This document shows positions 10,376 to 24,500 of a DNA stretch of 64,000 bases, piece after piece. A model generated the notes under the pieces. That model saw nothing but the letters and a program-made list of their open reading frames with translations, made no database searches and had not been told where the DNA came from. The stretch covers positions 3,254,001 through 3,318,000 of the forward strand of contig NC_084940.1 of assembly GCF_958298935.1 (NCBI RefSeq). Direction: 5' to 3'. Made by a program: the position numbers and the translations under genes. The stretch comes from Phragmites australis (taxonomy: Eukaryota; Streptophyta; Magnoliopsida; Poales; Poaceae). How positions within the stretch are numbered: position 1 is the first letter of the stretch; every line of letters starts with the position of its first letter.

Positions 10376-13267
10376 TGCTGATGGGAACCAAAAAAAGGAG
10401 GGTCAAATTAAAGCAGCCCATGCTGTTCAACAAATCTCTTTCCGTTATCGGAAAATGTACAAGAATATGTTCTTCGCCATCCACAATGATTTGTGCGGTG
10501 CGGTCCAGCTGCCCATGCTCATCTTGCCGGCTTGCCCCCACCATTTGGTTCGGTCGAGTACTCGAGTGACATGACACGTTGTGGGATCTTTGAAAGTTGC
10601 AAGGAGATCGATTCGTTGGCCTTGGGAAAGTAAACATCACAGACCCCGAAAATTGAAACATCGTGCCGTGAGAATTTGTTTGGAGTGCAGAAGTTTCATG
10701 GCAAACAATTCGATTCTTGCGGGTGTCTATATACACCATAATACTCAACAGGGCCTGAGTTGAAAATATGGTTCTATGCAGGATTGAAGCTATTGCTTCA
10801 ATTGATGCTCATTATTCTGCTCGCAACTAAATCTGGAGAAGCTTTTTGGTTCCGCTCGGTCGCTCCCGAGGGGCAACACGGGTGGCTCCCCAACCTCCGA
10901 TGCCACCACCACCCACCCAACCCCTCTCCCCCACCCTGCTGCCACTGCTAGAGCTGATTGCTAGAAGTCCACGCAGCAGCCAGTAAAAGAATAATGATAT
11001 CGTTTAGAAAGGGTGAATATATATTTTAACAAAACTTAGTCTCTTTTATTGTTCGGTCTAAATTTGTAGCGAAAATAAACTAACGGATTTTACATAAGTG
11101 AAAAACCTAAATATATTAGACTCAACTAGTGCATAATCACCTTGAATAAATGTAAAACTTACAATCCTAAGGTGTGATAAATATTATTCAAATCTAGCAA
11201 GATATGCTAGAAACTCTAATCTAAAATTCTGATATCACTGTTCATCGGTCTGTTACTGTTTACCAGAATTTCTGATTTTACTGTTCCTCAAAAGTTCCGA
11301 TCAATTCAACACATCAGATTTCAAAATTACGAAATTAACTCTATGCATATACAAGTAAGTATACAAATATGGGTATCAAAGTAATACATAAGAGTAAGAA
11401 AATACAGAGACAAATGATTTGTTAACGAAGTTCGGATATCCACCGATATCTTACGTCTCTAATTCGGTCACACCCGGATCTTTTTCAACATTTTTTCTCA
11501 CAAGGTTGCACACATGCACTTCTCGCCTCACAAGTCTTTTTTTTTTATCGTGAGCATCGTTGTTATTTTATGTCTTAGTTATAGCAGTTATTGTTTCGTT
11601 GCTTAACCCTTTTTAGGTCATTGTTTTGCTATTGTAGATCTTCTTCTTTATCAATACAATCGGTAGCTCTCATATCAGGATAGTTTAAAAAAAATCTGCT
11701 TAGGAAAAGCTGCTAGTGATGGGATTTACTCAATTTTATAAGGTTTTACAATTTGGTGTGGCCGTCAGGGCGTCACGAGTGACCTCAATTTGCTCCAACT
11801 TTAAATCAAGCCCATGATAACTTGTCGCTCGTAGTTACAAATTTAGGCCAATCATTGGAATCTTTTTCACAACCATTGGTTTCTGCTTGCACCTTTTCTG
11901 CTATGGATATAATTTCTGCAAAACTCTTGTACCTTTTGGACTTAGGAACAGCGTGTCAAAACTCTAAACTGTACTGAAACATGCTTCAAGATGTGTACCG
12001 ATGCCTGTTTTCGTGCCGCTGTTCTTGGTCTTACAATATGGTTAGCCATAGCCATCACCTTGTTTGATGATACTATATAGCAACAGAACCTTGGCTAGGG
12101 ATGGAAGTTCCGTGCGAGGACACCGACCGCAAGCTTTTCGCAGCGGCAACAAGAATCACCCTTGGGGACGGGGGAAAGGCCCTGTGTTTGGCACAGTGCA
12201 TGGCTATGCACAACTCCGAAGGACTTTGTGCCTGTTTGGATTGAGCCCAGCGCGCCTGTCAATCCGTCGGCGTGCCAATTGATTGGCGAAAGATTCGACC
12301 ACCGCAGAATCGGCTGCGCGTGGGCGCGAAATTGCACTGATGCGGGTGCGTATGCTGCAGGGAGGCACGGGCGCGGCAACGCTCCGGCGTTGAACCAAGC
12401 AGCGGCCCTCGCGTCTGTGGGCGCGCCTTGCCAACCCCAACCCTCTTCCAAATATCTAAGAAGAAAAACAAAACGGTCCACCGAGCCCTCACAGACAACT
12501 TATGGATCCGGGATTTAGGTGTGTTTGGTTTGGCTTTCTGCTTTCCATTAAGCTGAACCAAACAATTCAGCTATTAAGTTGATTTTAGAAAACTGAAAAG
12601 TTGATTTCTGAGAAAATAAATTAAAAGTTGAGAAACTCATTAAGACGAGCTTTTCTGTTTTAATATGCTGAGAAGCTAAAATTTCGTTACAAAAGCTAAT
12701 AGTAAAAAACCAATACCTAGAAGTCAAAAACTAGAAAAATAGCTTTTAAAAAAAAGCCTCAACCCAACCAAATAGACATTTATACTTGACGCCCATAACC
12801 TCACCACAACACTAAGCGGAGTTCATCGCTCGACCGTACCAGACAAGGCCAAACACCCCAAATTAGATTTTGTGGAAACTAAACGCAAATGGTGAATACT
12901 TGGCAAAGTCTGCATACCTCGCACAGTTTCTTGGCTCCAATACCGAGAGTGAGGTCGTCTCCAGCAGCTACCATAAAATCTACTACTCTATAATACTATT
13001 ACATTATCCATTATCACTATCACAACATTTCCTTTTCCAACCATCTTCAGCAAATACTCTATACATACTCTTTATCTTCTCTCTCCTATAACTGGCCCTC
13101 GGTCCTCATGCACGTCGCACCTAGCAGCTTCCTCGCTCGCCATCGCTCTGGCCTATCGCCTCATCCCCGCCTCCCTTCTCCGCTCTAGCCCACCGCCTCG
13201 CCGTTGCCTCTCTCCTTTGCTCCGGCACCTTATGCCGTCACGGCCAGATCCAGCGCCTTGCACAGCC
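10376..13267. other. Repeat-rich intergenic region
   Basis: No intact gene. The stretch 10850-10950 is a GC-rich fragment of the kind seen in retrotransposon leaders. The stretch 11000-11700 is AT-rich and has a 'tcaatacaatc' motif near 11653. The ORFs at 12064-12560 run in several frames at once through GC-rich DNA and lack recognisable domains. Confidence 0.4.
12518..12778. mobile_element. Possible MITE with imperfect inverted ends
   Basis: The left end reads 'ggtgtgtttggtttggcttt', and the right end reads 'caacccaaccaaatagaca', its approximate reverse complement. The interior is AT-rich and has many 'agaaaa'/'aaaagct' motifs. The inverted ends are short and imperfect and no clear target duplication was found, so the family is not assigned. 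Confidence 0.4.
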
Positions 13268-13356
13268 ATGGACACCAAATCAGGCGCCCTCGACATCGCC
13301 ACCGCCTCCCTCCTCTGCTCTGCTCTGCTCTGCCTTGCCGTCACCTTCCTCCTCCG
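13268..13356 (+). pseudogene. Possible orphan first exon encoding a membrane anchor
   Basis: An ATG opens a short frame reading MDTKSGALDIATASLLC and continuing with a hydrophobic segment that ends FLLR. A GT donor follows at 13357. This looks like the 5' exon of a secretory or membrane protein, but I could not find downstream exons. It is probably a captured or decayed gene fragment, and the family is unknown. Confidence 0.3.
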
Positions 13357-13759
13357 GTATGCCCCGCCGGTCCTCTCGCTTGCGCCTTCACCGTGCTCCG
13401 CCTCCCTCCCACACCAGCCACTAGATTCTGCTTGGCCTCACCGCGCTCCGCCTCCCTCCCACCGTCGGCCCACCAGATCTTGCTCGACCTCTTCAAGTTC
13501 GCAGCCTCTACCTCCTTGGCCGAGCGTGATGGTGGGTCGGAACTTTCCCCCCTTTCACGGGAAAGGCGAGGCGGTTGGGGAAGAGGACAGCCGAACAGTG
13601 TTGCGGTCGTCTCTTGTTGCCCGCAAAGTTACGATCGTCTGGAGCTATTTTACGGGGCTCCGCTTCACTGTAGAGGTGGATACGGACTCCGCTGGAGCCG
13701 TTTTGCACGACGATGTCGAGCAGCATCCGTCCTGTAGCACCGGAAGTCAACTCTACTGA

Positions 13760-15458
13760 AGATAGCCTGACCAGTGGACGTCCTAGTAGCGAAAATCAAA
13801 GAAGCTCAAGCTTGGTGTTTAGCCGGAGCAAAGAGACTCAACGAAATCATTCCGGGAGAGTTTTTTTTTTTTATTCCTTGCTTTTGCTTCTTTGCTCCGG
13901 CCACCCTTCTCGGCCTTATGTACATTTGATCAACTCCTCTATTAATACAATCAGATGTAGTTGGGTACTTAATAGGTAGTTTTGGATAAGTATTTAATTT
14001 ATTTTTTCTTAACTTAATTTTTTAAGTTTTTGGTCGACCTAATGATTAAAAAAATACAAAACAACCAGCGGACCTCCTGACTCTTTCAAAAAAGAAATAT
14101 ATAGCAACAGAACTGCTGGTGTTGATGCAAAGCTTGCTGAATTTTGACAAAGTATAGGTCATGTGCTCCCATTTGGTCCGACTATTAGTAGCTGGATCGG
14201 GATGACTACTGATGAGTACCATACTTCATTGATGATGTTGGCAATGGCGGTTGAAGATGGTGCAGGCGTGCAGCTGAAGTTCTGAAACACGTTTGAATAA
14301 CTCAACTGAACTGAACTGAGCTTGCTTTGCCCCTCTTTGTCATCCCACTTCCTCCTCTCCACCCTTCCTCGCCCTCCGGCCGCCTCCTCTCCGGCGAGCT
14401 CTACTCCGCGTCCCCCCTGAGCTCTACGCCCTCGAGGTACTAACCTCGCCTATTTATTCGAGGTACGCCGAGCTCGACGCCCTCGAGGCCCGTACCGGCG
14501 CGGCGCGGCCCGCGCACCACCTCGGCACCTTCTGAAGCCAGCCATGGTGCAGGCCTACCGGGCCGTGAGGAGGAGGAGGAGGAGGCGCTGGCTAGAAGGG
14601 TGCAGCGAGCGCGCGTACGTGCGGGGACTTCGCCGCGCACCGGACTACCTGAGGGAGCTCTTGGGCGTCTTCGCCAACGAAGTGGCCGAGCGGATCATGC
14701 TCGCCATGCGCGCTCTGGCGGCGAGGGGTGGTCGTCCGTGCATGCAGAAATTTCTCGTTTTTGTTTCTCCCTCTAGAGATCAAATAAGATTCTGAGATTC
14801 TGTATGATGTTCCGTCGCTGCATTCCCCATCTCCAAGAATTTCAGAGGGATTTTTGCGCGTCTTTGCCGCCGTCAAATTGGGATCTGCAGGTGGACGTGG
14901 CGGTCGTCATTTCATTCCCCGACCGCCCCCTCCATGCGTTTCCACCTCCTGTGCTCACCTCTGAACAGTGTTCCATCGTTTTGGAGCATGGGCGGTGGCG
15001 TGCGGCTACAGCACGCGAGCGTTTGCTTCTTGGCTAGCTCGTGCTCGTGCGCCACGCACGTCACCAGTACTGTGGCGTTTGATCCGGTACAGAATTGGAG
15101 CGTGCGCCGATCCGTCCGAATCTCGGCTAGTTCGTGGTCGTGGACGTCGACCGCCAGTAGCGTCTTGTCTTGTCTCTCGCCTTGGACTTCGAAGCCTGCC
15201 GAACTAGAGTACCTTACCTTTCTATAAAACTTTTTTTTTTTAATGAAACGGTCTACAAAACTATTGTCTCTCGCTGGCAGAGTAGCCCACGTTTGCGAGC
15301 TCTTTCTTCTTTCTTTCTTTCTTTTTTTTTTTCTAGCTCTGGCCAATCACGCGGCGATACATACTCGCGCGCAAGCAAGCCCGCTCTGGTGATCAGCGGC
15401 CGAGCGCGGTAAGCTCGAGTGGTCAACCTCCTCGCCTAGCTCCCAGCCACCGCCACCC
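13760..15458. other. Intergenic and promoter region of the PES-like gene
   Basis: Near 13860-13960 a T-rich stretch ending 'ctctattaatacaatc' resembles the 3' end of a LINE. GC-rich ORFs at 14440-15230 overlap on both strands without recognisable domains. A 'gccaatcac' CCAAT-like box lies at about 15341, roughly 115 bp before the ATG of the downstream gene. Confidence 0.4.
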
Positions 15459-18400
15459 ATGCCGGCCGGCGCCACGGTAGCGGCCGTCGCGCCGCCTCGG
15501 CCGCTCCCCGTCCGCGCGGCGCGGCGCAGGCGGGCCCCGACGCGGTGTCTCGCGTCCGCCGAGACCGGAGCGCCGTGGCCGCGCGGCGCGGCGTCGCTGG
15601 AGGCAAGGAAAAGAGGGGTGAGGGAGTACGTTGAGGCGGCGCGGGAGATGGCGTGGCGGCGGGGCGGCGGGCCGCCGCGGTGGTTCTCGCCGCTCGAGTG
15701 TGCCGGCGGCGGGCGCGTCCCCGGCGCGCCCACGCTGCTCTACCTGCCCGGTATGGGCATTCTTTCTTGTTTTTTTCTTTTCTTTTTGCAGTCCAAGTGC
15801 GCTGTTTGAATATTCTTTTGCTTCTGAACTCTGACAAAGCACAGCTGATGAGTCTGACACTTCAACTTGAATATTCCCTTGTGGTGCTATTGCGATATTG
15901 CTCTTTCTCATGTCCTTTTCAGTACTATGCAGTAGCATCTACCATTCAAGCATTGAGTTGTTCGGACTTCAAAGTATACTGAGAACAGGGTGGTAACTTT
16001 ATTAACTTCGCTCATCAAAATTCTAACGATACTTAGATTAGACATGTAAAAAAACTCGACAATGTGGATAGACGTCCGCCCTAGCATTAATATGTAGGAG
16101 GCAACGTATGAAAACGATACTTATTCTAATAGATTCACTTGTCCTGTCTCTAATCTTGCTGTATGCAAGGATCGATATAGCATTGTTCAGGCACTAACAA
16201 AATACTAAGCTTACAGCTAAAAAGATGGGCCATACAATAATTAAGACCAACAGGAATATTTAAGCACATCATGAACAATGCACAACAACACTAAAAATAT
16301 CGACAAATTGCCGGCGTTTCGGTGACTTGCCTGGTCACGCCACCCAATTTTCTTGACTTGCTTGCTCACCTCCAAATCCTGCCGGTAACATAAACGACAA
16401 AACCGGTTGAAAAACTCGTAGGAGTCTCTGTGGACCATGTGATGCTTTCTCACTGTTAGCATGGGGAAACCGGCTATCCTGAAAACAGTTTTTACTGTGT
16501 AGCATGGTTACTGGAAGTAGCATTATTAATGGTCAGAGACATCTTTCTTAATAAAATTCAGACAACTTCTTTCAAATAAGAAAAAGAAGCAGAAGAAAAA
16601 GGATGGGGATATCTGTGCTGTTTACCTGTTGGGTGGTCCGAAACATCAGATGTGGTATCACTGAATGGGAGCTTTGGTTTTTTGCCAGATTCAGACATAG
16701 TACTGGAAATACGGTCCTCCTCTGATGTTTTTGCTATCTCAGTGAAACTGCACTGTGCGATGTATTAATTGTTAGAACATATAAACGATTATAGCGTTCG
16801 TTACTTTAGTTTCTGAAAAAATCATCAGTTTTTAGTTTTTGGATCCTTGCAGGAATTGACGGAGTTGGTTTAGGACTTATCCGACACCATGAGAGTTTGG
16901 CAAAGTAAGAGCAATTTTAGATGGAATTCATGACTTTTTTCCTTTTCTTTCTTCAATGCGACTGATGATTGTTTCGTGCCGCAGGATGTTTGAGTTGTGG
17001 TGCTTGCATATACCAGTTGAAGATCGCACGCCCTTCGAAGGTGCGTTTTTTTCGTATGGATTTTTCAGAATGAAGTAAACAAGTGCCATTCCTTTTTCTT
17101 CAATTGTTGAGAGAAATGCGAATGCACTTGTAAGTTAGACGGTTTCTTGCTAAAATTATTGCAATTTTAGTAGTTGCATCATATGCCGCAACAAAACTGT
17201 ACTATAAGTTCAATTTTCCACTGGTAGAATATCTGAAACTTTATCAATGAATACAGGACTAGTTGAGTATGTGGAGAGGACGGTGAAATCAGAGAGCTCA
17301 TGGGCACCAGACAGACCAGTCTATCTTGTTGGAGAGTCAGTAGGAGCATGCATTGCTCTAGCCGTGGCAGCGCGAAACCCAGACATTGATCTGGTACTGA
17401 TCCTAGTCAACCCAGGTCTGGCTGCCATTGACAATGGTTTTTGTGTTGCTCTGTTCTTTCAGTGTTATGAAGTGTTTTCTAACCCATGGATTTAATCTCA
17501 TCTTGCAGGGACATCATTCCATAAGTCACAGCTGCAGACTTTCTCAGCCTTCTTGGATTTGGTCCCTGAACCCTTCCACTTGACCACTCCACAGCTGCTA
17601 AATTTTCTGACAGGTTTTCATCAACTTCTCTACACTAAAATTTTGACTTGTTAGATGGATGGCATGCTTTGTTGGCTTCACTCAGAAGGCAAGTACTTTT
17701 GCATTTTTTTTTTAGATGGATGGGATGCAGGCATCATCTGTATCCTGTAGAATGCACTCGCTGTGCCTTCACGTATTTGCTTCGTATAGTTTTTGACTTC
17801 ACATCTCACAATGGGCAGATACAGTTGACAATAGTATGAAAAGCGTGATCATTTGATTTGGATCAACTGAGTACTGATCATAGTTCAATGCTTTTAGGAA
17901 ACTTTCTGAAGATGCCATCAAATGTTGTTGGACGTGGTCTTTCTCTTGAAGAAGCTGGTCAGACATTATCAGAGATCACCTCCAGTTTGTTGCCTACCCT
18001 TATGGTGAGTTGCAAAGCATCAAAATGCGGAGATATTTCTATTACCAGTTTATTTCCAAAGCTGCTGCCAATTAATTATGCCATGTATGAACATTCTAGC
18101 AGATGATACTTTTTTCAGTTCATATTTGAATGGATTTGGCATTCTGTTGGACATATGGTAATCCATGTTTCTTTCTATGCCGTGATCTTAATTCTTCTTT
18201 TATGTGCTTTTTCTTGCAGTTTTTGGTTGATATTTTGACCAAGGAATCTATTGTTTGGAAGTTGAAAATGTTGAGAACAGCATCATCATTTGTCAATTCC
18301 CGTTTACATGCAGTCAAAGCCCAGACTTTGGTACTTGCCAGGTAAGACCTGCAGCAGGCCACTACGAATTAGAGAAGAATGTTCACATTGAATATATAGC

Positions 18401-20829
18401 ATATTTGCCCTTATTCTTAAAAGGTAGAGAAGAACAATCGGCAACATGCTTTTCATGGAATATACGCATCAAAAATTTAATTTTGAAATATATTGTCCGA
18501 CTTCAGATTGTATCTGAACATTATAAAGTTGATATTACTTTGCCAGTGGAAATGATGAACTGCTGCCAAGCAGCGAAGAGGCTGAGCGGCTACGTGGCAC
18601 TCTAGAGAAATGCAGAACACGTCTTTTCAGAGATAATGGCCACAAAATCTTACTGGTATATCAGATGAATATTTCTTTCTCTTCTACATGATTATATTGC
18701 ACCATATGTTCTCAAATATTAATCATCTGGGAGGCCTTCCAAAAGGCATCTTCCCGCTATCTTATTCAGTTGAAGGATCCCTGTTGAAACGCAGGACTTT
18801 TGTTGCCCCAAAATAGAGTTTCCCTTATTCCTGGACCAAATTACCCAAGTTTTGATTTGCATCTTCATGTAATCATGTTCCTTGGTTATGGCCACTGCTA
18901 GCTCCTGTTCACAAGAATTTCTAAGTTTTGATCAACAATTTCACAATGCCTGACAGGAAGCTGAATTTGATCTCGCGACAACCATCAAAGGAGCTGGGTA
19001 CTATCGCCGCTCCAGGAAGACGGACTTCGTTTCGGACTATTTACCGCCAACTCCTGATGAGCTCCAACAGGTTATCAATCGCTACAGGTACCCTTTTTCT
19101 TGCAACTTCAGCATGAACATTGCTTACGTGCTCCTCTAAGTCCTCTAAAAGAAAAACTACATAAAGCTCCGTTTAGAACACAGAAATTTTACAAGAAACA
19201 CTATCAATTCCCAAAGGAATCCTATGAAATTGCTGTGTTCGGAACAGTCCTAAAGGTTAAACGCGTACACTTTAAAGGGCAATTTCCTGTTACTGGAGTA
19301 ATCTCTTGTTGCATGAGGCTGAACTGCTACTGAACTTCTCAAAACTTGCAGGATCCTAAACTTTGTCACCGACCCAGTGATGCTATCAACACTGCCTGAT
19401 GGGAAGATAGTGAGGGGCCTGGCAGGGCTGCCAAGGGAGGGTCCTGCCGTGCTGGTTGGGTACCACATGCTCCTGGGGTTTGAGCTTGGACCCATGGTCA
19501 CAGGGGTGCTGAGCAGTACAGGAATCCACATCCGGGGCCTGGCTCACCCCTTCATGTTCGACAAGAACACCGAGCGGCTCATGCCGGACCCAGCGCACTT
19601 TGATCTGCACCGGATCATGGGCATTGTGCCGGTCACGGGGACCAATTTTTACAAGCTCCTGGCAGAGAAGCAGTTTGTGCTCCTGTACCCAGGAGGCGCC
19701 CGGGAAGCGCTTCACAGGAAGGTGAGGGTTGGGCATGTTGAGCTTGTGGTCATTTGATTTGTTTTTGTCGTAAGTTATATCTTGGAGACCATCAAAAGTC
19801 AAAGTCGTAAGTGGAGTGGATCAATGAGGATTGGTTGTTTTCAGGGAGAGGAGTACAAGTTGTTCTGGCCTGAGCAGCCTGAATTCGTGAGAATGGCATC
19901 AAGGTTTGGAGCAACAATCATACCATTTGGAGTAGTTGGAGAAGATGATATATGCGATGTAAGTGCTATCCTACCAGCTAATCTGCTCAGGCAAAAGATG
20001 ACCGCAACTGTGCGGTATTCCTTTGTTATCCTCTTGGTTTATGAAATTTATAAAAACAATGAAAATTAAGATCCCTGAAGTTTGCTGATAGTGTTATCTG
20101 GTTATTTCACATGACTTAGTTAATGATCAGTTTACCATCTCAGTTGTTGTTAGACTACAATGATCTTCTGAAGCTTCCCTTCTATGACATCCTCGATAAG
20201 GCGCTAAATCAAGATGGCCTGAAGCTAAGGTATGCTGCCCAAATTCAAAACAGTCTCATTTTGTCTGTTTGAGTTCTATTTGATGTCTCCAGAAAGACTA
20301 CTCAGGTGTTGACTTACCTTGTGGTTTCAAAGGACTGATTCGACGGGGGAGCTAAAAGATCAAGGAATGCACCCCATAGCGGTTGCGCCAAAGGTACCAG
20401 GGAGGTTTTATTTCATCTTTGGAAAGCCTATTGAAACAAGAGGTACAATTCAAAAAACATTCTAATGATTTCCTCTTAACTCTTATTATTTCTTTAGGCA
20501 TTCTATAATGACAAGTTATCATGATTACTCTGTTTGGCTACCAAATGATGAGGCAGATGAAATGTAAATGTGTTTCTGGAACCTGATGTTTGATTATATT
20601 TTCGCCAAGTTCTCATTTGATTTGCTTGCTTGCTTGCATAGGGAGAGAGGAGCTAAGGGGCAAAGAGAAGGCACGTGACCTCTATTTGCATGTCAAATCT
20701 GAAGTGGAGACCTGCATCAGCTATCTGAAGGAGAAAAGAGAAGAGGACCCCTACAGGAGTATACTGCCCAGGCTTCTCTATCAGGCAGTTCATGGTCCCA
20801 ATGCAGAAGTACCCACATTTGAACCATGA
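15459..20829 (+). CDS. PES: Plastid phytyl ester synthase / diacylglycerol acyltransferase-like protein
   Basis: Fourteen exons: 15459-15750, 16853-16904, 16985-17040, 17257-17415, 17509-17613, 17898-18004, 18220-18341, 18547-18655, 18957-19087, 19352-19721, 19845-19958, 20144-20229, 20333-20442 and 20642-20829. All junctions are GT-AG and the frame stays open for 667 codons. The N-terminus is Ala/Arg-rich, as in a chloroplast transit peptide. An alpha/beta-hydrolase half follows: YLPGIDGVGLG, nucleophile elbow GESVG (Ser161), Asp301 in GNDELLPS and His330 in NGHKILL form a plausible triad. The second half is an acyltransferase domain with VLVGYHMLLGFELG (about 412-425) and LYPGGAREALH (about 489-499). 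Arabidopsis PES1/PES2 of this architecture move acyl groups onto phytol and diacylglycerol in plastoglobules during senescence and nitrogen stress. Length is close to those proteins. Substrate is inferred from the family. Confidence 0.95.
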
Positions 20830-21507
20830 GATGCTCACTTCGAGAATACCATTAGTTAGAATCCACATCAAATGTTTATATTATTCTTATATTGTTTTTA
20901 TTTACAAAATTGTTTGTTACCATCACCCTCAAAAGAATTCTGTTCACCGATTTTCTTGTAGTTTATTTATACCATGGAGGTCAATAAAATTCAGTTCATA
21001 ATTGTAAATTTGTGTCAATTACAGCTGCAGAAGTATATATTTAATCAGGAGCTATGACCCAAACTGTGGAAAGTGGAAAAGTATTCTCGGTTCTTATTTT
21101 TAGAAAAAAGGAAGAAAAGAAGCAGCATTTCACTCTTTAATAGTTTAAAAATATATATTTTGTTGATATATACACCTACACTTGTGCTAATATTCAACAA
21201 AAAAAAAAACTAAGGACAGTTGCTGCAAGGCTGCAAGCTTAATGTGGCTTAGCGGTGGTCATAATTTCAGGTGAAGAAAAACCACACGTTCTTGAAAGAG
21301 ATGGCATATACACCCAGTCATAAGGCCAAAGATCTACTTTGAGATCATACATAAAAGTATAATGAAATGAGGCATTTCATTGGAAGGTTAGTACTGTACA
21401 TATGGATAATGGCAATAAAAGAAAAGCCTAATAAGGAAGTTAGTATGGTATGTACAGATTTTATGTGCAGCTACACACAGCTACACATGGGAGTTTGCAA
21501 GGAGGTG
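20830..21507. other. Convergent 3' UTRs of two genes
   Basis: The PES-like gene ends at 20829, and an AATAAA signal lies at about 20985 on the plus strand. The ATOS-family gene ends at 21508 on the minus strand. About 680 bp separate the stop codons; no other gene is seen. Confidence 0.6.
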
Positions 21508-24500
21508 TTAGTTGCTTATATCAAAGTACTTGGGATCTGCAGGCAAGTTGTGCTCAACACGCAGCTGCCAGGGAAAAATATCCATTAGACTATAGAATAA
21601 ATGGAACGACATGAGCGGTAATCACTCTTAATAATGTAATGTTGTCATGTGCTAAGTTGATGTAACGTATTTAAATGTGATCAAAGTGATGTATCCAGTA
21701 ATGCAATATATTGGAGTGTGGAGGTCGAAAAAGCAACAACATAACAGCCTATAATTTTAGAATCCCAATCAGTAGTTTTGTGGATCCTGGAGTGCTTTCT
21801 GTGTTAGAGGTTGAAATTATTCAGTCTCACTTGTGCATACAGAATTAAAATTAAAGTAGTGTTAGAAGAGAGAAGTACACGGGCATGAGGTATCTCAATT
21901 GCCACATACCTCTCCTTCGTCTGAGTCTGAGTGCCTTTGAGGGAAGACAACTCTAATATCATTGTAGAGATAAAATCTTCTCTCTTCCTCAGTCTCAGTA
22001 TTGTGACTGTGCTGTTCTGATGACAGATCAGATTTGCACTGCTGCCTTGATCTTGGTAACTTCTTGGAAAAGGGTCTCAGAAAGCGCATGTGCAAAGCAT
22101 AACGGAGAACACCTCCAGCTGAACTAACATTGACCTTGGACGATCCGTGGCAAGATTTCTTTTCACCTAACTGACATGTGTCTACTTGACAGCAGCAACC
22201 ATCAGCATTAGTGTCATTTTCTGAATTCCCTAGAGAGGTAGATTCATTTGATATTCTGATGTCACATTCCATTGAGCAAAAGACAGTATTTGCATAACGC
22301 TCCTTTTCTGACTCATCAGTTGAGTAGCAGTTCTGCCCCTGTTCACGGCCTGTAAAGTCAAAACAATTTGTCAGCAACTTGAACGCTGCAATTTCGATTT
22401 ATCTATCGGTGGTATTGGCTTCATTACATTCAGAAATTAGAGTCCCGCGTTCTCTAAGTTCACTTCCATATTGGACTGGCTCAACCTTTATGTCACTGGC
22501 TGTGCTTCCTTCTTTGGTCGGATTAGAGGGAGAAGCAGAAGATAGAGTGATCTTTTGCCGCATGAAAGTCTGTCCCATTTTACAATATCAAAAGATGGAC
22601 TTGAGAAAAGAAGTAAAGAAATAAAACTAAATAATAATTGTGAGTCCTAAAGGAAGACATCGAACATCCATTTCATCAGAAAAGGCAAACATCATTCCAA
22701 CACCTGGCAATACTTGCAAAATGGCACCAGGTTATTAAGTATTTGCAACTTGTGATACATTTCAATTTACTATTTTCCTCCCACCCTGTATACCAGAATA
22801 AATTGCAAGTAGCAATATTTGGCAGACATTAGCATACTGGCTTGGTAGCAACGGCTATTGGCTAGACTACAACCAGAGCTATTAAAGACTTAAAGGAAGC
22901 CCTGCTTCAATATGAGGTGCCCCACGGAACCAAAAAAAATGAAAATGAATTTAGGAGGCTTCTATTATCATCTCAGCATAAAATCACTGAGATGGAATAC
23001 CAAAACCTTTTGCTTTGTCTATCTACCAAGAAAAGAGATTGTGAATTGCATCAAACCACATCTGTGTCCAATATAAAGTATATCCGAGCCAACAACATTG
23101 AGTTTCAACATAGAAGCTAAGAAATAAAAAAGAATGCCGTAGTAAGAACGAAATCAAGAATCACAACAGAGTATGTCAACGCAATGCATATTTTCTGCCG
23201 CATCATGTGAAAATAAGAAAATCTGAGCCATAAGAGATAACAAGGGGAATCTGCAATTATACCGAATGTATTCACAATAGTAGAAAGTTATAACAACTCC
23301 GGATTTCTCATACCTTGGTTCCAGCAGGCATGTCACTCAAATCATAGCTACAGAAGAAAGTGTGGAGTGGTGTCTTCTCTGGGTTACTGACCACCTGCCA
23401 AGGACCACAGTTTTGCTTTAAGTGAATAGATAATTCAAAAGAAATATGACAATTTAATAGAACTTTTTGAAAGACTGCCCAAAGAAAAATTTGAGGGTAG
23501 TGGCGCACACTATATAAGTCTCAAAGTTAGTCCAAATATTGACATTAACATAGCATCATGAACTCAGTGTCCCATATTACAAGTTTACAATGTGACACTG
23601 AACTCCAAATAGTAATAACACAATAGCAATCCCTTTTTGCCCACAGCAATGGGTGGGATACTATAATTTCCTTCTAGATGTGGTCACCAATTGAACTACA
23701 CAAGTTTTGTCCTGATACACAAAGGAATGCAGACTTCAACCTCAAGGAAGGGGAGACGATCGGCCTCATCCACAATATGTGCCATCATGTCTAACAAAAG
23801 TGCTCCAAACATGTGATTTTATCAAACTAAATGTTATTTACATATTTTACGCACACACATTTTAAAACGTGAAATTCAAACTGTAAGATGTTTCATTTCT
23901 CAAGTGATAGAATATAGCAAAAGGATGCTTAATCACCTGCCTAAAGAAGCAAAAGATACAGATACTAGTAAGGATAGGTAGATAAGCTCACAGAAAGCTT
24001 TCCATGACAATAGGTCCTAAAATGATCATGCTAGTTTCTGTGTTATTATCATTAACTGAATAAATGGCTAGGCATCAGAAACCAATTCATAGGATTTAAT
24101 ACAGCAGAAATACACAGTAAATCACAATAAAATATTATTATAAAGTCAAGCAATTCAGTACCAGTTGTATGCGGCCTTTAACAGGGATGCGTAACCGACT
24201 TTTTGCTGACCGTGAATCATTGTTACTGAGGCTTCTTTTGAGTTTTGGGCTTTTGCTATTGTTTGTAGGCATCCTCCCCGCAAGATCAATAGACGAATAG
24301 TACAGCAAGGAGCTATCTTCATCAATGCTGGTTACTGTAAATGGAAGCTTCTGAGTTGGGGGAGAGAAGTTACCACCAGTCACATTAAGGATGGCCAGAA
24401 AACCATCAATACTCTGCATTAGGAGAAGATGGAATAAAGACCAACAACATGTCCGGTATCCTCATCAAAGGCTGAGCAATTAGGTGTACTAAAAAACTCG

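Noticed and set aside
13204..13759. Two long overlapping plus-strand ORFs
   Set aside because: GC-rich DNA keeps several frames open at once, and neither shows a domain; only the short exon-like start at 13268 was kept, at low confidence.
15423..15938. 171-residue minus-strand ORF
   Set aside because: Antisense shadow of the GC-rich first exon of the PES-like gene.
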